Shown: in pieces, positions 62,886 to 64,000 of the stretch
Layout: the number at the start of each line of letters is the position of its first letter
How positions within the stretch are numbered: position 1 is the stretch's first letter
From: Candidatus Saccharicenans subterraneus
Lineage (GTDB): Bacteria > Acidobacteriota > Aminicenantia > Aminicenantales > Saccharicenantaceae
Direction of reading: 5' to 3'
Assembly (NCBI GenBank): GCA_003426165.1
Contig: QUAH01000001.1
Coordinates: forward strand, 186,001 to 250,000
DNA length: 64,000 bases
Notes under the pieces: model-generated
Database searches by the model: none
What the model saw: only the letters and a program-made list of their open reading frames with translations
Told to the model about the DNA's origin: nothing
Made by a program: the position numbers and the translations under genes

Positions 62886-64000
62886 CTATCTTTGGGTCTT
62901 AAATTTAAGGAAACCTCCAATGTTCCCGTAGTGTTCCAGCCGGGAGGGCGGGTTGACCTGAGTCAGAGGTATATTCTTGTTAAGGGCAATTTCTATGGCT
63001 TCATCCACCACGTCGGCCACGGGCTCGGTCTTGACCTTGCAGGTGGGACAGGTCTCCTCGTTAAGGAACAGGCCGTGACAGCCGGGGCAGACCAGACCCG
63101 GCTTGGAAAAGTTGTGGGTTACGAGCAGGTGCCGGATTTCGTGTGAATTTAACTTCCGGAGAGTATCGGCCAGTCCGGCCACCGCCCGTCCGCCCCGCTC
63201 CAGCTCGGCCACGAAGGCCTTGACCAGGCCGGCTTCCTCTTCCCTCTTGAGCCGATCTTCCAGGTCCAGGCATTCCTGAAGCACCCGGGAGGCTTCCGTG
63301 CCGGGCCGGGATTTAAGCCGGCCCTTGAGTCGGTCTTTAACATAGGTGTGGAACAGGGGTTCAAGCTGGGGGTAGAACTGGTCGTCACAGCCCAGGAACA
63401 GCCAGTCAAAATGATTCTGTTTCAGGATTTCAAAAGTTCTCTGGGCCGCTTTTTTAAAATGCTCCAGCAACAGGGCGTCTATATGGCGTTCGATCCTCTT
63501 GGATTCGTAACCTTCAAAGCCGCCTTTCTTGACCTTCTTGGGAACATCGCTGGTCAAACTATCCAGCAGTTTGATCTCACCCATGCGAATTTCGTACCAG
63601 GAGGCCTCCCGTCGGTTCACCAGGAAGGCGCACAATTTCTTGAATTTTTCCAGGATGGCCGACAGCGGCCTGGTGTAAAAATCAAAGTCCTGGATGAGCC
63701 TGTTTCTCGGTCCGTGAGGCAGTTCCAGCTCCTGCCAGATGCTCCTGGCTGAACAGCAAAAAATGGCCAGCCCGGGCGCTTTCCAGGAGTTCAGCCGGTT
63801 GGTGCAGAACTGGGAGATCTTTTCCAGGTCCTCCAGCAGGGATTTTTTGACTTCACGGGACAGGTCTCTTGTTTCCAATGTCAGCCTGGCCTGATTCAGG
63901 AGCCCCTTGTGGGCGGCATTGATAGCCTTGAGGGGCTGCCGGCTCTTGTCGGTGTCGAGGTAAAAACTGGTGGCCTGGTAAGGATGGGTTTTCACCTGGG
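62886..64000 (-). CDS. Bacterial eRF1-like (baeRF) protein, 5' end cut by the window
   Basis: At least 369 residues. N-terminal SFYLDTDK matches the start of the baeRF (bacterial archaeo-eukaryotic release factor-like) fold. Later blocks fit eRF1 domains 2 and 3: FDWLFLGCDDQFYPQLEPLF, HEIRHLLVTHNF and a zinc ribbon, CPGC...CPTC, inside the last domain, followed by a DEAIEIALNKN helix. Related factors act at the ribosome in release, rescue or hibernation, but the role of this branch is unknown. The GTG at 63995 lacks a visible ribosome-binding site and the conserved fold begins at once, so the true start is probably outside the window. Confidence 0.75.
   Translation of the reverse strand, partial: QVKTHPYQATSFYLDTDKSRQPLKAINAAHKGLLNQARLTLETRDLSREVKKSLLEDLEKISQFCTNRLNSWKAPGLAIFCCSARSIWQELELPHGPRNRLIQDFDFYTRPLSAILEKFKKLCAFLVNRREASWYEIRMGEIKLLDSLTSDVPKKVKKGGFEGYESKRIERHIDALLLEHFKKAAQRTFEILKQNHFDWLFLGCDDQFYPQLEPLFHTYVKDRLKGRLKSRPGTEASRVLQECLDLEDRLKREEEAGLVKAFVAELERGGRAVAGLADTLRKLNSHEIRHLLVTHNFSKPGLVCPGCHGLFLNEETCPTCKVKTEPVADVVDEAIEIALNKNIPLTQVNPPSRLEHYGNIGGFLKFKTQR

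Overview
The window looks like a piece of chromosome from an anaerobic, diderm (Gram-negative type) bacterium with fairly high GC content. LolA, a TolC/RND efflux operon, a predicted outer-membrane barrel and an ECF sigma/anti-sigma pair indicate an outer membrane. A multi-subunit group 4 [NiFe] hydrogenase indicates anaerobic energy metabolism. Gene content, including a mitochondrial-type citrate synthase and many TPR proteins, would fit Acidobacteriota such as Aminicenantia, but that placement is an impression and nothing in the window proves it. I see no insertion sequence, prophage, CRISPR array or rRNA operon. Base composition is uniform, so this reads as core chromosome.

Layout. 1-8.3 kb: the 3' end of comF, hsp20, rsmI, a split glutamine-dependent NAD synthetase (nadE plus a nitrilase-type amidase), a DUF4388-J-TPR protein, ligA and a secreted TPR protein. 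8.4-13.8 kb: murB, then a minus-strand run of murA, HIT, NYN-domain and DUF2520 genes, and a PLP trans-sulfuration enzyme. 14.2-17.2 kb: three secreted or envelope proteins of unknown role. The first is Gln/Asn-rich with calcium-type loops and lies behind a textbook sigma-54 promoter. 17.5-22.2 kb: homoserine dehydrogenase, citrate synthase, lemA-htpX and tRNA-Asp.

22.3-36.9 kb: the most notable region. A receiver protein, an unknown gene and nine tightly packed genes encode a NuoG/FdhA-like protein that lacks the formate dehydrogenase catalytic loop, sulfhydrogenase-type beta and gamma (diaphorase) subunits, a hydrogenase maturation protease and a five-subunit membrane-bound group 4 [NiFe] hydrogenase. 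A response regulator, a Cache-type sensor kinase and a REC-kinase hybrid follow without a break. I read it as a candidate NAD(P)H-linked, ion-pumping hydrogenase with built-in signalling.

37.2-46.4 kb: tmRNA, a cell-wall amidase with a GerMN protein, der, a TPR lipoprotein, rhomboid, then rplM-rpsI-rpsB-tsf-pyrH-frr. 46.5-54 kb: lolA with an ECF sigma/anti-sigma/bactofilin-like envelope operon, a second TPR protein, an AMMECR1 gene, an MBL hydrolase and xerD. 54-60.5 kb: a TetR-regulated TolC-adaptor-RND efflux operon ending in a clear terminator. 60.6-64 kb: a secreted LamG/Fn3/metallophosphoesterase protein and the 3' part of a bacterial eRF1-like (baeRF) gene cut by the window edge.

Regulatory signals are unusually readable: several near-consensus sigma-70 promoters, hairpin/U-tract terminators (two with UUCG loops), one sigma-54 promoter with upstream dyads, and several genes whose -10 box lies so close to the start codon that their mRNAs should be leaderless or nearly so. 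Coordinates of short sites were counted by hand and could be off by a base.
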